A stretch of DNA of 64,000 bases from Roseateles aquatilis (GTDB taxonomy: Bacteria > Pseudomonadota > Gammaproteobacteria > Burkholderiales > Burkholderiaceae_C): positions 62,001 to 126,000 of the forward strand of contig NZ_NIOF01000016.1 of assembly GCF_002205645.1 (NCBI RefSeq). The letters run 5' to 3'. How positions within the stretch are numbered: position 1 is the stretch's first letter; every line of letters starts with the position of its first letter. Under the pieces are notes generated by a model that did no database searches, was not told the DNA's origin, and saw nothing but the letters and a program-made list of their open reading frames with translations. This document shows, piece after piece, positions 7,261 through 16,249 of this stretch. A program made the translations under genes and the position numbers.

Positions 7261-9886
7261 CCTGCAGCGACCGGAGACCGACGGGAGCGCCGATTGCCAC
7301 TGCCGGGGCCCGTCGCCAGCGACGCCCTGCCCGAGCCTCGCGCCCTCGGCCGACCGATACCGGATGACCGCCCGCTCCTTCCGTTCCCGTCGCGACCGCG
7401 TCGCCTCGCCGACCTCCTCGCCGACCGCATCCACGACCGCCTTGCCGACCATCTGGCCAGCCTGGCTGATCCTGCCGTGGCGCCTGATCGCGCTGCTGAT
7501 CCTGTGCATCGCCACGATGGCCGGCCCCGCCTTCGCGCAGGACCCGCCCGCGGACCAGGTCGACCCCGCCAAGCTGCTGGAATCCGCCCGCAAGGACATG
7601 GAGGCGATCCGCGCGACGCAGGACGACATGCTGGACGACGCCGCGCTGCAGGCCCTGCGCAAGCGCGCCCTGTCGGCGCAGACGCGGGCCCAGGAGGCGG
7701 CGTCCGCGCTCACGCCGGAGCTGACCGACGTGCAGGCGCGGCTGGCCCAGCTCGGCCAGCCCGCGGCCGGCGTCAAGGAATCGCCGGACGTGGCGGCGCA
7801 GCGCGCCCAGTTGATGCGCTCGGTGTCGACGCTCGACTCGCAGATCAAGCTTGCGCGGCTGCTGGCCGTGGAGGCCGAGCAGGCCATCACCACCGCGTCG
7901 GAGAACCGTCGCCAGCAACTCGGCGCCCGCTTGGGCGAGCGCGCGCCCTCCGTCCTGCAACCGTCGTTCTGGCAGGCGCTGGCCGCCGCCAGCACGCACG
8001 ACCTGCAGCGCGCGGGCGAGTTCGGCGACGGCCTGCGCGCCTTGTGGCTGGCCGTGTCGCCCGGCGCCTGGGTCACGCTGGCGGTGGCGATCGCCGCGCT
8101 GCTGCTGGTCTGCGCCGGGCTGCGGCGCGCGCTGGCGCATGTCAGCGTCACGCGTGTGCCCGCCGGCCGCCTGCGGCGATCGCTGTACGCGATGGGCGAG
8201 CTCTCCGTCCGCACGCTTCGACCCGGCCTGGCCGCGCACGCGCTGCTGCTGACGCTGACCTCGGGCGCCACGCCCGCCCCGCCGCTCGCCGCCTGGCTGG
8301 ACACGGTGGAGGCGATCGTCTGGTTCGGCGGTTTCGTGGCCGGCCTCGGGGCCGCGCTGCTGATGCCGTCCAAGCCGTCATGGCGGCTGCCGCCGGTGCC
8401 GGACGCGACGGCCACGCGGCTGGCCTGGCTGCCGCGCACCCTGGCGGCGGTCGTGGTGCTGGGCTGGATATCGTCGCGGTCCGCCGCGGCGCTGGACGCG
8501 AGCACGCCTTCGATCTGGCTGATCGACGTGCTGGCGACGCTGACCTTCATGGCGGTGCTCGGCACGGCCCTGTCGCGGCTGCGAGGACGCCGCCCGCCCG
8601 CCGACGCCAAGGCCCCGGGCGCTGCGCACGTCGCCGACGCCAGCGGCCATGCCAGCGCAACCGGTGCAGTCGGCGACACGGACACGACGGCGGTGCGCCC
8701 GGTGTGGCTGTCCATCGTTCGCGCGGCCGGCTGGCTGACGCTGGGCGGCGCGGGCCTGGCGATGCTGGTGGGCTTCATCCCGCTGGCGATGTTCGCCATG
8801 AACCAGGTGGTCTGGGGCCTGATCCTGCTCAGCGCCGCCTACCTGCTGACCCTGCTGGTGGACGACCTCTTCATGTCGCTGCTGGCCCCGGCGCCGGCGG
8901 CGCAGGGGGCGGAGCAGAAGGCGTCCGACCGCGCGGCGGATGCCGCCGCCAGCGGCGTGGCCAGCGCCCGCGAGCAGGCCGCCGTGCTGCTGTCCGGCCT
9001 GTGCCGCGTGCTGATCGGCTTTCTCGCGCTGATGCTGCTGCTGGCGCCCTACGGCGAAGGACCGCTGGACCTGTTCCGCCGCGCCGGCCGCTTCCAGGAG
9101 GGCCTGTCCATCGGCGAGCTCAGCCTGCGGCCCGTGATGCTGCTGCAGGGCCTGATGGTCATGCTGCTGGGTTTCGCCGCGGTGCGGCTGCTCAAGGCCT
9201 GGCTCGCCAAGCGCTACATGCCCACGACCCGGATGGACGCGGGCATGCGCACCTCGGCCACGACGCTGTTCGGCTACGTCGGCATGGTGGCGGTGGTGGC
9301 GGCGACGATGTCCGCCGTCGGCGTCGGACTGGAGCGGGTCGCGTGGGTGGCGAGCGCGCTGTCGGTGGGCATCGGCTTCGGCCTGCAGGCGGTGGTGCAG
9401 AACTTCGTGTCGGGCCTGATCCTGCTGGCCGAGCGGCCGGTGAAGGTCGGCGACTGGGTCTCGCTGTCCGGCGTCGAGGGCGACATCCGCCGCATCAACG
9501 TGCGCGCCACCGAGATCCAGATGGGCGACCGGTCCACGGTGATCGTCCCGAACTCGGAGTTCATCACCAAGATCGTCCGCAACGTCACCTACGGCGAGTC
9601 GCTCGGCATGGTGCAGTTCAAGCTGCCGCTGCCGATCGCCACGGACATCGACCGCGTCAAGGGGCTGGTGCTCGCGGCGTTCGCCGCCCATCCGGGCGTG
9701 CTGACCGCGCCGGGGCCCAACGTCCAGGTGGACGGGGTCGACGGCGCCAACCTGGTGATCAACGCCACCGGCTTCGTCAACTCGCCGCGCGCCGCCTACG
9801 GCGTCAAGAGCGACCTGCTCTTCGACGTGCTGACCCGGCTGCGTCAGGAGTACCTGCTGCCCGGCCAGGTCGCGCCGATCGGCTGA
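7250..9886 (+). CDS. DUF3772-type MscS-family mechanosensitive channel (large, MscK-like)
   Basis: Inner-membrane osmotic safety valve of 878 aa. The start at 7250 is supported by a perfect AAGGAGG five nt upstream. A later Met (7364) lacks a ribosome site but would give a cleaner signal peptide, because the hydrophobic signal (LIALLILCIATMAGPAFA) begins about 70 residues in. After the signal come a periplasmic coiled-coil/DUF3772 region (about 95-250) and several TM helices. The MscS pore helix and beta domain follow: ALSVGIGFGLQAVVQNF, then LLAERPVKVGDWV, then VIVPNSEFITKIVRN. It is co-transcribed with the TlpA gene through an 11-nt overlap. Confidence 0.9.
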   Translation: MHADLQRPETDGSADCHCRGPSPATPCPSLAPSADRYRMTARSFRSRRDRVASPTSSPTASTTALPTIWPAWLILPWRLIALLILCIATMAGPAFAQDPPADQVDPAKLLESARKDMEAIRATQDDMLDDAALQALRKRALSAQTRAQEAASALTPELTDVQARLAQLGQPAAGVKESPDVAAQRAQLMRSVSTLDSQIKLARLLAVEAEQAITTASENRRQQLGARLGERAPSVLQPSFWQALAAASTHDLQRAGEFGDGLRALWLAVSPGAWVTLAVAIAALLLVCAGLRRALAHVSVTRVPAGRLRRSLYAMGELSVRTLRPGLAAHALLLTLTSGATPAPPLAAWLDTVEAIVWFGGFVAGLGAALLMPSKPSWRLPPVPDATATRLAWLPRTLAAVVVLGWISSRSAAALDASTPSIWLIDVLATLTFMAVLGTALSRLRGRRPPADAKAPGAAHVADASGHASATGAVGDTDTTAVRPVWLSIVRAAGWLTLGGAGLAMLVGFIPLAMFAMNQVVWGLILLSAAYLLTLLVDDLFMSLLAPAPAAQGAEQKASDRAADAAASGVASAREQAAVLLSGLCRVLIGFLALMLLLAPYGEGPLDLFRRAGRFQEGLSIGELSLRPVMLLQGLMVMLLGFAAVRLLKAWLAKRYMPTTRMDAGMRTSATTLFGYVGMVAVVAATMSAVGVGLERVAWVASALSVGIGFGLQAVVQNFVSGLILLAERPVKVGDWVSLSGVEGDIRRINVRATEIQMGDRSTVIVPNSEFITKIVRNVTYGESLGMVQFKLPLPIATDIDRVKGLVLAAFAAHPGVLTAPGPNVQVDGVDGANLVINATGFVNSPRAAYGVKSDLLFDVLTRLRQEYLLPGQVAPIG

Positions 9887-10014
9887 GGGAAGCATGGCCT
9901 GCCGGGCGCATCCACTGCGACAGCTCTTCCTTGAAGTCGCTCACCGTGCCGGTGAGGATTTCGCGGCGATGGCGATTCGCCCGCCGATCCGTGTGCGATT
10001 GGAGAAATGAAAAA

Positions 10015-10042
10015 GGGCCGCTGCGCTCCCGCGCAGCGGCCC
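10015..10042 (-). terminator. Strong intrinsic terminator of the porin gene
   Basis: Perfect 12-bp stem GGGCCGCTGCGC / GCGCAGCGGCCC with a TCCC loop. On the minus strand it is followed at once by a T-run (the plus strand shows AAAAA at 10010-10014). It lies 24 nt after the porin stop codon and is the clearest terminator in the window. Confidence 0.9.
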
Positions 10043-10066
10043 TGGCCCGCCCCCGCGGAGGGAGGA

Positions 10067-11146
10067 TCAGAAGCGGTGCTGGATGCCCAGGCCAAAGCTG
10101 GACTGCGTGTCGGCGAAGCCGTTGTCGTCGCGCGAGACGCTGACCACGCCGCCGTTCTTGGACTTGGCGTTGGAGGCGACGGCGTAGAGGCTGGTGCGCT
10201 TGGACAGCTCGTACTTGGCGCGCAGCGCGAAGAGGCGCGGGTCGTTGGTGCCGGAAGCGCCGCTGTCGATGTTCTGGAAGTAGACGACCGGCGTGATGCT
10301 CAGCGCGCCGGTGGCGGACCAGGTCGCGCCGATCCAGCTCATCGTGCTCTTCAGGTCGGTGCCGCCGACGGCGAACGACTTCGTGTAGCGACGCTGCGCC
10401 GCGAACAGCTTGACCGGCTTCCAGTCATAGGACACGCCCAGGTGCAGCGCCTTCTCCTTGTCGTAGCTGCCGCTGGTGATGGTGGTGCCGTTGCGCTGAT
10501 CGACCACCAATGCCACCGAGAACGGGCCGGCCGTGTAGGCGCCGGCCACCGACAGGAAGCGGCCGGCGGCGTCGGAGCCCAGGACCTCGCCCAGCGCGTA
10601 GGTCGCGCCGACCTTCACCGGGCCGAAGGTGCCCTGGTACTTGATCAGGTTGGACACGCCCGTGACCATGCCGTCCTTGCGCGGCTGCGTCGCGATCTGG
10701 CCGCCGGACGTGGCCCAGGAATAGAACGGCGCATAACCCATCGGATCGAAGGGCAGCATGAAGTCGTAGGTCGTCGAGTACGAGCGGCCCGCGATCACGC
10801 GGCCGAAGTCGCCCTCCAGGCCGACGTTGGCCTGACGGCCCCAGAACGACGAGCCGGCGGCGCCGGTGTCGAAGCCGACCTCGGCCTCGAGCTGGAACAC
10901 CGCCTTCAGGCCGCCGCCCAGGTCCTCGGCGCCGCGCAGGCCCCAGCGCGACGTGTTCATGCCGCCGGAGGTCACGGACAGGCGGCTGTCGCCGGCCGCG
11001 TTCAGCTTGTTGCGGTACTCCATCAGCACGTCGGCGATGCCGTAGACGGTGACGCTGCTCTGCGCGAAGGCGGACGGCGCGGCGCACAGCGCCAGCGCGC
11101 CGGCGGCGGCGGCCAGGCGGGTCATGGGGAGGCGGAAGGTCTTCAT
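10067..11146 (-). CDS. Gram-negative trimeric porin (betaproteobacterial type)
   Basis: Outer-membrane 16-strand general diffusion porin, 359 aa. The signal peptide MKTFRLPMTRLAAAAGALAL...SAFA is followed by the hallmark mature N-terminus QSSVTVYGIADVLMEY. The motifs SRWGLRGAEDLGGGLKAVFQLE and FGRVIAGRSY, and a terminal Phe (GLGIQHRF), are typical of the family. ATG 11146 has AGGAG 8 nt upstream. The gene lies downstream of tctC on the same strand. In Pseudomonas a tricarboxylate porin (OpdH) accompanies tctCBA, so a citrate-related role here is plausible but inferred. A terminator follows directly. Confidence 0.93.
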   Translation of the reverse strand: MKTFRLPMTRLAAAAGALALCAAPSAFAQSSVTVYGIADVLMEYRNKLNAAGDSRLSVTSGGMNTSRWGLRGAEDLGGGLKAVFQLEAEVGFDTGAAGSSFWGRQANVGLEGDFGRVIAGRSYSTTYDFMLPFDPMGYAPFYSWATSGGQIATQPRKDGMVTGVSNLIKYQGTFGPVKVGATYALGEVLGSDAAGRFLSVAGAYTAGPFSVALVVDQRNGTTITSGSYDKEKALHLGVSYDWKPVKLFAAQRRYTKSFAVGGTDLKSTMSWIGATWSATGALSITPVVYFQNIDSGASGTNDPRLFALRAKYELSKRTSLYAVASNAKSKNGGVVSVSRDDNGFADTQSSFGLGIQHRF

Positions 11147-11173
11147 CGGAGAGTCTCCTGGTGTTGTCGTGAA

Positions 11174-11215
11174 TGAAACGGAACGGGTGAAACGGGAACG
11201 GTGAAACGGGCGAGG
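11174..11215. repeat. Three imperfect tandem 14-bp repeats upstream of the porin
   Basis: Units at 11174-11187, 11188-11201 and 11202-11215 all begin TGAAACGG. They lie 28-69 bp before the porin start codon on the minus strand. They could be a regulator-binding array or a slippage product. No matching motif was seen elsewhere in the window. Confidence 0.5.
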
Positions 11216-11327
11216 TGCCCGGTCAGGGGCGCGCGGGCCCCTGCACGCCGTGGCGCGCATGCGAAGGTCGGTGGTCGCTCCTTGGAGCGTGGGGCGGGAA
11301 GGCTCGGCTCAGCGGGGATCGCCCGCG

Positions 11328-12410
11328 TCAGCGTCGCAACCCGAAGCGGGTGGCCAGCTCGACGTACTGGCGGTTTTGCGCGTCGATGAGCTGACGCAGC
11401 GGCGCGCCGGTCAGCGCGAGGGGGAACAGGCCGTGGCTCGCGCGCAGGGTGTCGAACGCGGGCGTGGCCATCAGGTGCCGGAAGCTCGCGCCCCAGGCGT
11501 CGAACACGGCGTCGGACACCTTGGGCCCGACGTAGAAGCCGCGGATCGCGGGCCAGACGATGTCCACGCCCTGCTCGCGCGCGGTCTGCACACCGGCCAG
11601 CGGTCCCGGCAGGCGCTGCTCGGCGAGCACGGCCAGGACGCGAAACGGTCCGCCCGGCTGCAGCTTGTCGAAGACCTCGGACGCGTCGCCGGTGTAGACC
11701 TGCACATGGCCGCCCTTGAGCGCCGAGATGGCCTCGCCGCCGCCCTCGAAGGCGACGAACCGCATCGACTTGTGGTCGACGCCGGCCGCCGCGGCGACCA
11801 GCGCCGACTTGACCCAGTCCTGGCTGCCGATGGTGCCGCCCGCGGCGAAGCTGATCTTGCCGGGATCGGCCTTCAGCGCCGCGAGCAGGTCGGGCAGCGT
11901 CCGCCATGGCGACTGACGGCCCACCAGCACGACGCCGTAGTCCATGCCGATGGCGGCGACCCAGCGCACGTCGTCGACGCTGCGCTTGCCGAAACGGCCG
12001 TGCGACAGGTTCAGCAGCGAGCCGCTGGAGAACGCCACCAGCGTCTGCGGTTCCGCGGGGCGCCGCGTCACGATCTGGTCGAAGGCGATGGCGCCGACGC
12101 CGCCCGGCATGTAGGTGATGCGCATCGGCTGGCGCGTCAGGCCGGCCTGCTGGAAGGCGGCCTGCGTCAGCTTGCAGGTCTGGTCGAAGCCGCCGCCGGG
12201 CTTGGCCGGGGCGATGCACTCGGGCGCCGCGTCGCCGACGGGCAACGGCGTCGCGCCCGCGGCGGACACGGCGGGCGCCACCCGGCCGGGCTGCGCCCAG
12301 GCCGGGATCGGCGCGGCCAGCATCGCGGCCAACGCCATCGCGGGCACCGTCGCCAACAGCGGCGCGGCCACGCGGCGTCGGATCGCCGGCCATGTCGGGA
12401 TCGTTCTCAT
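11328..12410 (-). CDS. tctC: Tripartite tricarboxylate transporter substrate-binding protein (Bug/TctC family)
   Basis: Periplasmic high-affinity receptor of 360 aa that would deliver citrate-like carboxylates to a TctAB permease. It has an Arg-rich n-region and a long hydrophobic signal ending PAWAQ. The Bug-fold signatures are present: PGGGFDQTCKLTQ, YMPGGVGAIAFDQI, ISFAAGGTIGSQDW and the C-terminal MATPAFDTLRASHGL. Start ATG 12410 has GAGGAG upstream. tctA and tctB are not in the window, as in many betaproteobacteria where Bug receptors are orphan or act as sensors. It lies just downstream of tctDE and is probably under their control through the repeats at 12517-12535. Confidence 0.88.
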   Translation of the reverse strand: MRTIPTWPAIRRRVAAPLLATVPAMALAAMLAAPIPAWAQPGRVAPAVSAAGATPLPVGDAAPECIAPAKPGGGFDQTCKLTQAAFQQAGLTRQPMRITYMPGGVGAIAFDQIVTRRPAEPQTLVAFSSGSLLNLSHGRFGKRSVDDVRWVAAIGMDYGVVLVGRQSPWRTLPDLLAALKADPGKISFAAGGTIGSQDWVKSALVAAAAGVDHKSMRFVAFEGGGEAISALKGGHVQVYTGDASEVFDKLQPGGPFRVLAVLAEQRLPGPLAGVQTAREQGVDIVWPAIRGFYVGPKVSDAVFDAWGASFRHLMATPAFDTLRASHGLFPLALTGAPLRQLIDAQNRQYVELATRFGLRR

Positions 12411-12499
12411 CTTGTCTCCTCGCGGTGATCTGTCTCGCCGTCCGGTCGCCGTCGAAGATCGACGTCGCCGGGCGGTCGCTCGCCACCTGCTTGCGCCGG

Positions 12500-12535
12500 A
12501 CTCTAGGAATCGAGGGCTTTCAGCCGCCTTTCAGC
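12500..12535 (-). promoter_or_regulatory. Candidate TctD-controlled promoter of tctC
   Basis: On the minus strand two copies of GCTGAAAG (12535-12528 and 12524-12517), 11 bp apart start to start, precede a -10-like TAGAGT (12505-12500). The repeats occupy the -35 position, the classic layout for an OmpR-family activator. The sequence around the -10 (GATTCCTAGAGTCC) nearly matches one upstream of czcE (GATTCCTAAAGTCC). The site lies in the gap between tctE and tctC, about 90 bp before the tctC start. Confidence 0.45.
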
Positions 12536-12560
12536 ACCGACGGGAAAACCGCAGCTTGCA

Positions 12561-14234
12561 TCAGGCCGGCCCGTGGGCCGCGGACGATGGACCTGCTTCA
12601 CCGTCTTCGACCGGCGCGCCGGATGCGGTCGAAGGCGTTGATTCAGGCGATGTGGGCGATGTCGCCGCTGTCGTGGATGTCGCCGGTATCGCCGCTGTCG
12701 TCGATCCGGCCGACATGGCTCGCGGCGTCGGCGTCGGCGTCGGCGCGGAGAACGATGACCCATGTGGCGGCAGGCGCAAGGTGACCGCGGTGCCGCGCTC
12801 GCGCCCGTCGCCGTCGATGCGTGCCGGGGCCACCTCCATGTCGCCCTGGTGGCGGCGCACGATGGCCCGCACGATCGCCAGCCCCAGCCCGGAGCCCGGC
12901 AGATCCACGTTGCTGCCGCGGAAGAAGCGCTCGCCCGCGCGGGGGCGCTCGTCGGCGGGGATGCCGGGCCCGTCGTCGACCACGCGCAGGCTGGCGCCCT
13001 GTCCGCTGCTCGCGCCGCTCACGTTGCCCGTGCCGCTCGTGCCGCCCGCGTCGCCCGTGTCGCTTCCGACCTGCACCGTCACCTGCCCGCCCGGCGGCGT
13101 GTAGCGCAGCGCGTTGTGCAGCAGGTTGAGCAGCGCCTCGCGCAATTGCCCTTCATGGCCCAGCACCATCACCTCGTCCGGGGCGCGCTCGAAGCCCAGA
13201 TCGACGCCGTGCTCGCGGGCCTGGGGCCAGCATTCGCGGGCGCAGCGATCGGCGAGCCGGTTGAGGTCGATGGGCGCCAGCGACAGCTCGGCCAGGTCGG
13301 CGCGGGCCAGCGCCAGCATCTGGTTGGTGCGGCGCACCGTGTCGTCGATCTCGCGCTTGAGCGCGGTCAGCGCCTCCGACACCCGCGCCGGATCGCGCTC
13401 GCGCCGCGCATAGCCGACCAGCGTCGCGAGCGTCGCCAGCGGCGTGCGCAGTTGATGGGACGCGTCGTCGACGAAGCGCCGCCGCCCATCGATCAGCTCG
13501 CGCTGCCGCGCCAGGTGGTGGTTGATCGCGCGCACCAGCGGCGCCGCGTCGGCGGGCACCTGCGTCTCGTCGACGGGCGAGAGGTCGTCGTCGGCGCGCG
13601 CCTCGACCTCGCGCCGCAGCCGGTCCAGCGGACGCAGCGCCCAGCCGATCACCAGCGCCAGCGTCCCGGTGACGATCACCACCGTCAGCAGGTCGCGCCA
13701 GACCGCCTGCATCAGCAGCGCGCGCGAGAACGCGTTGCGGGACGTGGTGCTCTCCGCCACCTGGATGATCATCCGGCGGCCGGGCCGCTCCGGATCGACC
13801 TCGCGCGCCCAGGCGCCGACGCGCACCGGCGCGCCGAAGTAGGTGGCGTCGATGAAACGCGGCACGCCGGTGGGCAGCGGCTGCGTCGGCAGCGGCAGGC
13901 CGGCGTTGCCGACCTCGACCAGGCCGTCCTCGGTGCTGACGCGGAAGAACACCTGCCCGCTGGCGGTCAGCTCGAAGAACTCCAGCATCCGGTACGGCAG
14001 CTCGACCGACAGGCCGCCGGTCTCCGTCGACACGTTGCCGTCGATGGCCTTGATGGCGCCCAGCAACGAGCGGTCGTAGGCGGAGTTGGCTGCCTGCAGC
14101 GCATTGCCCCAGGTCAGCGCCAGCTCGATGCCGACGGCCCCCAGCATCACCGGCAGCACCAGCGTCAGCAGCATCCGCCGCACGCTCAGCCGGTGCCAGC
14201 CGGCCGGCAGGCCCGGCCAACCCAGGCGGCTCAC
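12561..14234 (-). CDS. tctE: TctE-like sensor histidine kinase with low-complexity C-terminal tail
   Basis: Inner-membrane sensor of 557 aa. TM1 is at about 21-43 and TM2 at about 181-203, around a periplasmic domain. These are followed by a linker, the DHp domain with phospho-accepting His260 (DDASHQLRTPLATL) and a HATPase_c domain (NLLHNALRYTPPGG; VDDGPGIP; GSGLGLAIV). The start is GTG 14234, overlapping the tctD stop by 4 nt (GTGA). The last ~48 residues form an unusual Ser/Thr/Pro/Ala tail outside the kinase fold, and a Gly/Ser insertion (GDAGGTSGTGNVSG) interrupts the ATPase domain. Pairing with tctD and adjacency to tctC support tricarboxylate sensing. Confidence 0.87.
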   Translation of the reverse strand: MSRLGWPGLPAGWHRLSVRRMLLTLVLPVMLGAVGIELALTWGNALQAANSAYDRSLLGAIKAIDGNVSTETGGLSVELPYRMLEFFELTASGQVFFRVSTEDGLVEVGNAGLPLPTQPLPTGVPRFIDATYFGAPVRVGAWAREVDPERPGRRMIIQVAESTTSRNAFSRALLMQAVWRDLLTVVIVTGTLALVIGWALRPLDRLRREVEARADDDLSPVDETQVPADAAPLVRAINHHLARQRELIDGRRRFVDDASHQLRTPLATLATLVGYARRERDPARVSEALTALKREIDDTVRRTNQMLALARADLAELSLAPIDLNRLADRCARECWPQAREHGVDLGFERAPDEVMVLGHEGQLREALLNLLHNALRYTPPGGQVTVQVGSDTGDAGGTSGTGNVSGASSGQGASLRVVDDGPGIPADERPRAGERFFRGSNVDLPGSGLGLAIVRAIVRRHQGDMEVAPARIDGDGRERGTAVTLRLPPHGSSFSAPTPTPTPRAMSAGSTTAAIPATSTTAATSPTSPESTPSTASGAPVEDGEAGPSSAAHGPA

Positions 14235-14896
14235 ACCGCTTCCAGCACGTAGCCCAGGCCGCGCAGCGTCGTGATGCGGACCTTGCCGGACTCCAGCCGG
14301 CGCCGCAGCCGGTGCACCAGCACCTCGACCGCCTCGGGGCGCACGTCCTGCTCGTCGGAGAACAGGCGCTCCAGGATCTCCTGCTTGGACATGGGCTCGC
14401 CGCTGTGCTGGATCAAGGTGCGCAGCACCGCGTGCTCGCGCGGGGACAACGCCAGCGGCTCGCGCTCCAGGCTGAACTGCTTGGCGGCGGCGTCGTAGAC
14501 CAGCGGGCCGCAGGAGAAACGCGGCTGGTCGCGCCCACGCGAGCGGCGGATCAGCGCGATCAGGCGGGCCTCCAGCTCCTGCAGCTCGAAGGGTTTGGCC
14601 AGGAAGTCGTCGGCCCCCTCGTGCAGCGTGCTGACCCGCTCCATCAGCGAATCACGCGCGGTCAGCACCAGCACCGGCACGCGCGAGTCGGCCTCGCGCA
14701 GCCGCGCCAGCACCTCGTGGCCGCCGAGGCCGGGCAGGCCCAGATCCAGGATCATCGCGTCGTAGCGCGTGGCGTCGAGCTGGCGCAGCACCAGCCGGCC
14801 GTCGTCCACCCAGTCCACGACGAAGTCGTTCTGGCCGAGCGCCTTCACCAGCCAGTCGGCCAGCGGCTTTTCGTCTTCGACAAGCAGGATGCGCAT
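14231..14896 (-). CDS. tctD: TctD-like OmpR-family response regulator
   Basis: DNA-binding response regulator of 221 aa, partner of the overlapping tctE kinase. The receiver has the acidic pair in LLVEDEK, phospho-acceptor Asp51 (ILDLGLPG), Thr79 and Lys101 (AKPFE). The winged-helix output domain is intact (ALSPREHAVLRTLI; VEVLVHRLRRRLE; ITTLRGLGYVLEAV). ATG 14896 is the natural start at MRILLVEDE, although the frame stays open further upstream. The first gene of the tctDE unit; it likely activates tctC and possibly the porin. Confidence 0.9.
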   Translation of the reverse strand: MRILLVEDEKPLADWLVKALGQNDFVVDWVDDGRLVLRQLDATRYDAMILDLGLPGLGGHEVLARLREADSRVPVLVLTARDSLMERVSTLHEGADDFLAKPFELQELEARLIALIRRSRGRDQPRFSCGPLVYDAAAKQFSLEREPLALSPREHAVLRTLIQHSGEPMSKQEILERLFSDEQDVRPEAVEVLVHRLRRRLESGKVRITTLRGLGYVLEAV

Positions 14897-15164
14897 GGCG
14901 CGCGATGCTAGCGCAGGGGCGTACGGTGTCCCGTAGTGCCTTTCCACATGCGGGCTTCCCCGCATCGGCGCAGGAACGACGGCGTCGCGGCGCCGCCCCG
15001 ATGCCGTCGCACCAGCACCAGCACCCGCGCCCGCGCCCGCCACCGGCGCGGCGGGCCCCTCGGCGCCTGGCGATCGATCGAGGCAAACGGCCAGCGCACT
15101 CCCGGCTCGCCCCGGCGCGGCGGCTGGGCTAAGCTGCCGGCCTCCGCGCCCACAGCCCCCCGCC

Positions 15165-16106
15165 ATGATCGTCCGCGAGCGCCCGTCCGGCATCCGCCTC
15201 TTCTTCGCGATGCGAGGATCCATCCTCGGCCAGATCAAATGGACGCTGGCCGCCAACGTCGCGTTGGCGCTGCTGGTGACGCTCAGCCACGGGCGCCTGT
15301 TCGAGTACAAGCTGCAGGTCTCCGCGCTGCCGTTCTCGCTGATCGGCCTGCCGCTGGCCATCTTCCTGGGCTTCCGCAACAACGCCTGCTACGACCGCTA
15401 TTGGGAAGCCCGCAAGCTGTGGGGCGACATCCTGCTGCGCGGCCGCAGCCTCGCGCGCCAGGTGCTGACGCTGATCGACGCGCCCACCGACGCCACCGCC
15501 GAGGCCGCCCTCGACGAGCGCCGCCGCATGGTGCGGCGCATGGCCGCCTTCGCGCACGCGCTCAAGCACCAGTTGCGCGGCACGCCCGACGTCGACGGCC
15601 AGGTCGCGCGCTGGCTGGACCGCGGCGAGGGCGATGCGTTGGCGTCGGTCTCCAACAAGCCGGCCGGCCTGATGCTGCGCATGGCGCAGGACCTGGCGTC
15701 CTGCCGGCGCCAGGGCCGCGTGGACAGCATGCTCGCGGCGTCCATCGACGCGACGCTGTCCGGCCTGACCGCCGCGGCCGCCTCCTGCGAGCGCATCAAG
15801 AATTCGCCGCTGCCCTTCCCCTACACGCTGCTGCTGCACCGCACGGCCCACCTGTATTGCTTCCTGCTGCCGTTCGGGCTGGTCGACTCGATGGGCGCGC
15901 TGACGCCGGTGGTCGTGGCCATCGTGGCCTACACCTTCTTCGGGCTGGACGCCGTCGGCGACGAGATCGAGGAGCCCTTCGGCCTGCGCGCCAACGACCT
16001 GCCGCTGGACGCGATCTGCCGCACGCTGGAGATCGACCTGCTGCAGTCGCTCGGCGAGACCGACGTGCCGCCGCCGCTGGAGCCGGTGGACTGCTGCCTG
16101 ATGTAG
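15165..16106 (+). CDS. Bestrophin-like ion channel (YneE/UPF0187 family)
   Basis: Predicted inner-membrane ion channel of 313 aa. The bestrophin-family core is clear: an N-terminal helix pair, the motif GFRNNACYDRYWEARKLWG, a central cytosolic helical region, and the C-terminal IEEPFGLRANDLPLDAICRT near a second membrane pair (LYCFLLPFGLVDSMGALTPVVVAIVAYTFFGLDAVGDEI). Bacterial homologues such as KpBest are cation-selective channels; the physiological role is unknown. It is a single gene divergent from tctD. The next gene starts 143 nt later from its own promoter. Confidence 0.85.
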   Translation: MIVRERPSGIRLFFAMRGSILGQIKWTLAANVALALLVTLSHGRLFEYKLQVSALPFSLIGLPLAIFLGFRNNACYDRYWEARKLWGDILLRGRSLARQVLTLIDAPTDATAEAALDERRRMVRRMAAFAHALKHQLRGTPDVDGQVARWLDRGEGDALASVSNKPAGLMLRMAQDLASCRRQGRVDSMLAASIDATLSGLTAAAASCERIKNSPLPFPYTLLLHRTAHLYCFLLPFGLVDSMGALTPVVVAIVAYTFFGLDAVGDEIEEPFGLRANDLPLDAICRTLEIDLLQSLGETDVPPPLEPVDCCLM

Positions 16107-16188
16107 GACGGACCGCCCGGCTCGCTGGGCTGCTGGGCCGACGGGCTGACGGGCTGACCGATCGGACCGATCGGACCGGCGGCCGGAG

Positions 16189-16218
16189 TGATCCACGGCG
16201 GCGGATCCTGCGTACAGG
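16189..16218 (+). promoter_or_regulatory. Predicted RpoE (ECF11/ChrR-type) promoter of the methyltransferase operon
   Basis: TGATCC (16189-16194), an exact 18-bp spacer and TACAGG (16213-16218). This is the same hexamer and spacing as in front of rpoE and fits the TGATC-N17/18-TA consensus known for Rhodobacter RpoE. Predicted transcription starts about 25 nt before the ATG at 16250. It would make the 16250-19511 genes members of the sigma regulon. Confidence 0.7.
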
Positions 16219-16249
16219 TCCCGGTCAAGGCCAACCGCGCAGGACGCCC

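Noticed and set aside
6145-8799. 884-codon minus-strand open frame across tlpA and the MscS gene
   Set aside because: Composition is Ser/Arg/Ala-rich with no recognisable motif, and it spans two well-supported plus-strand genes.
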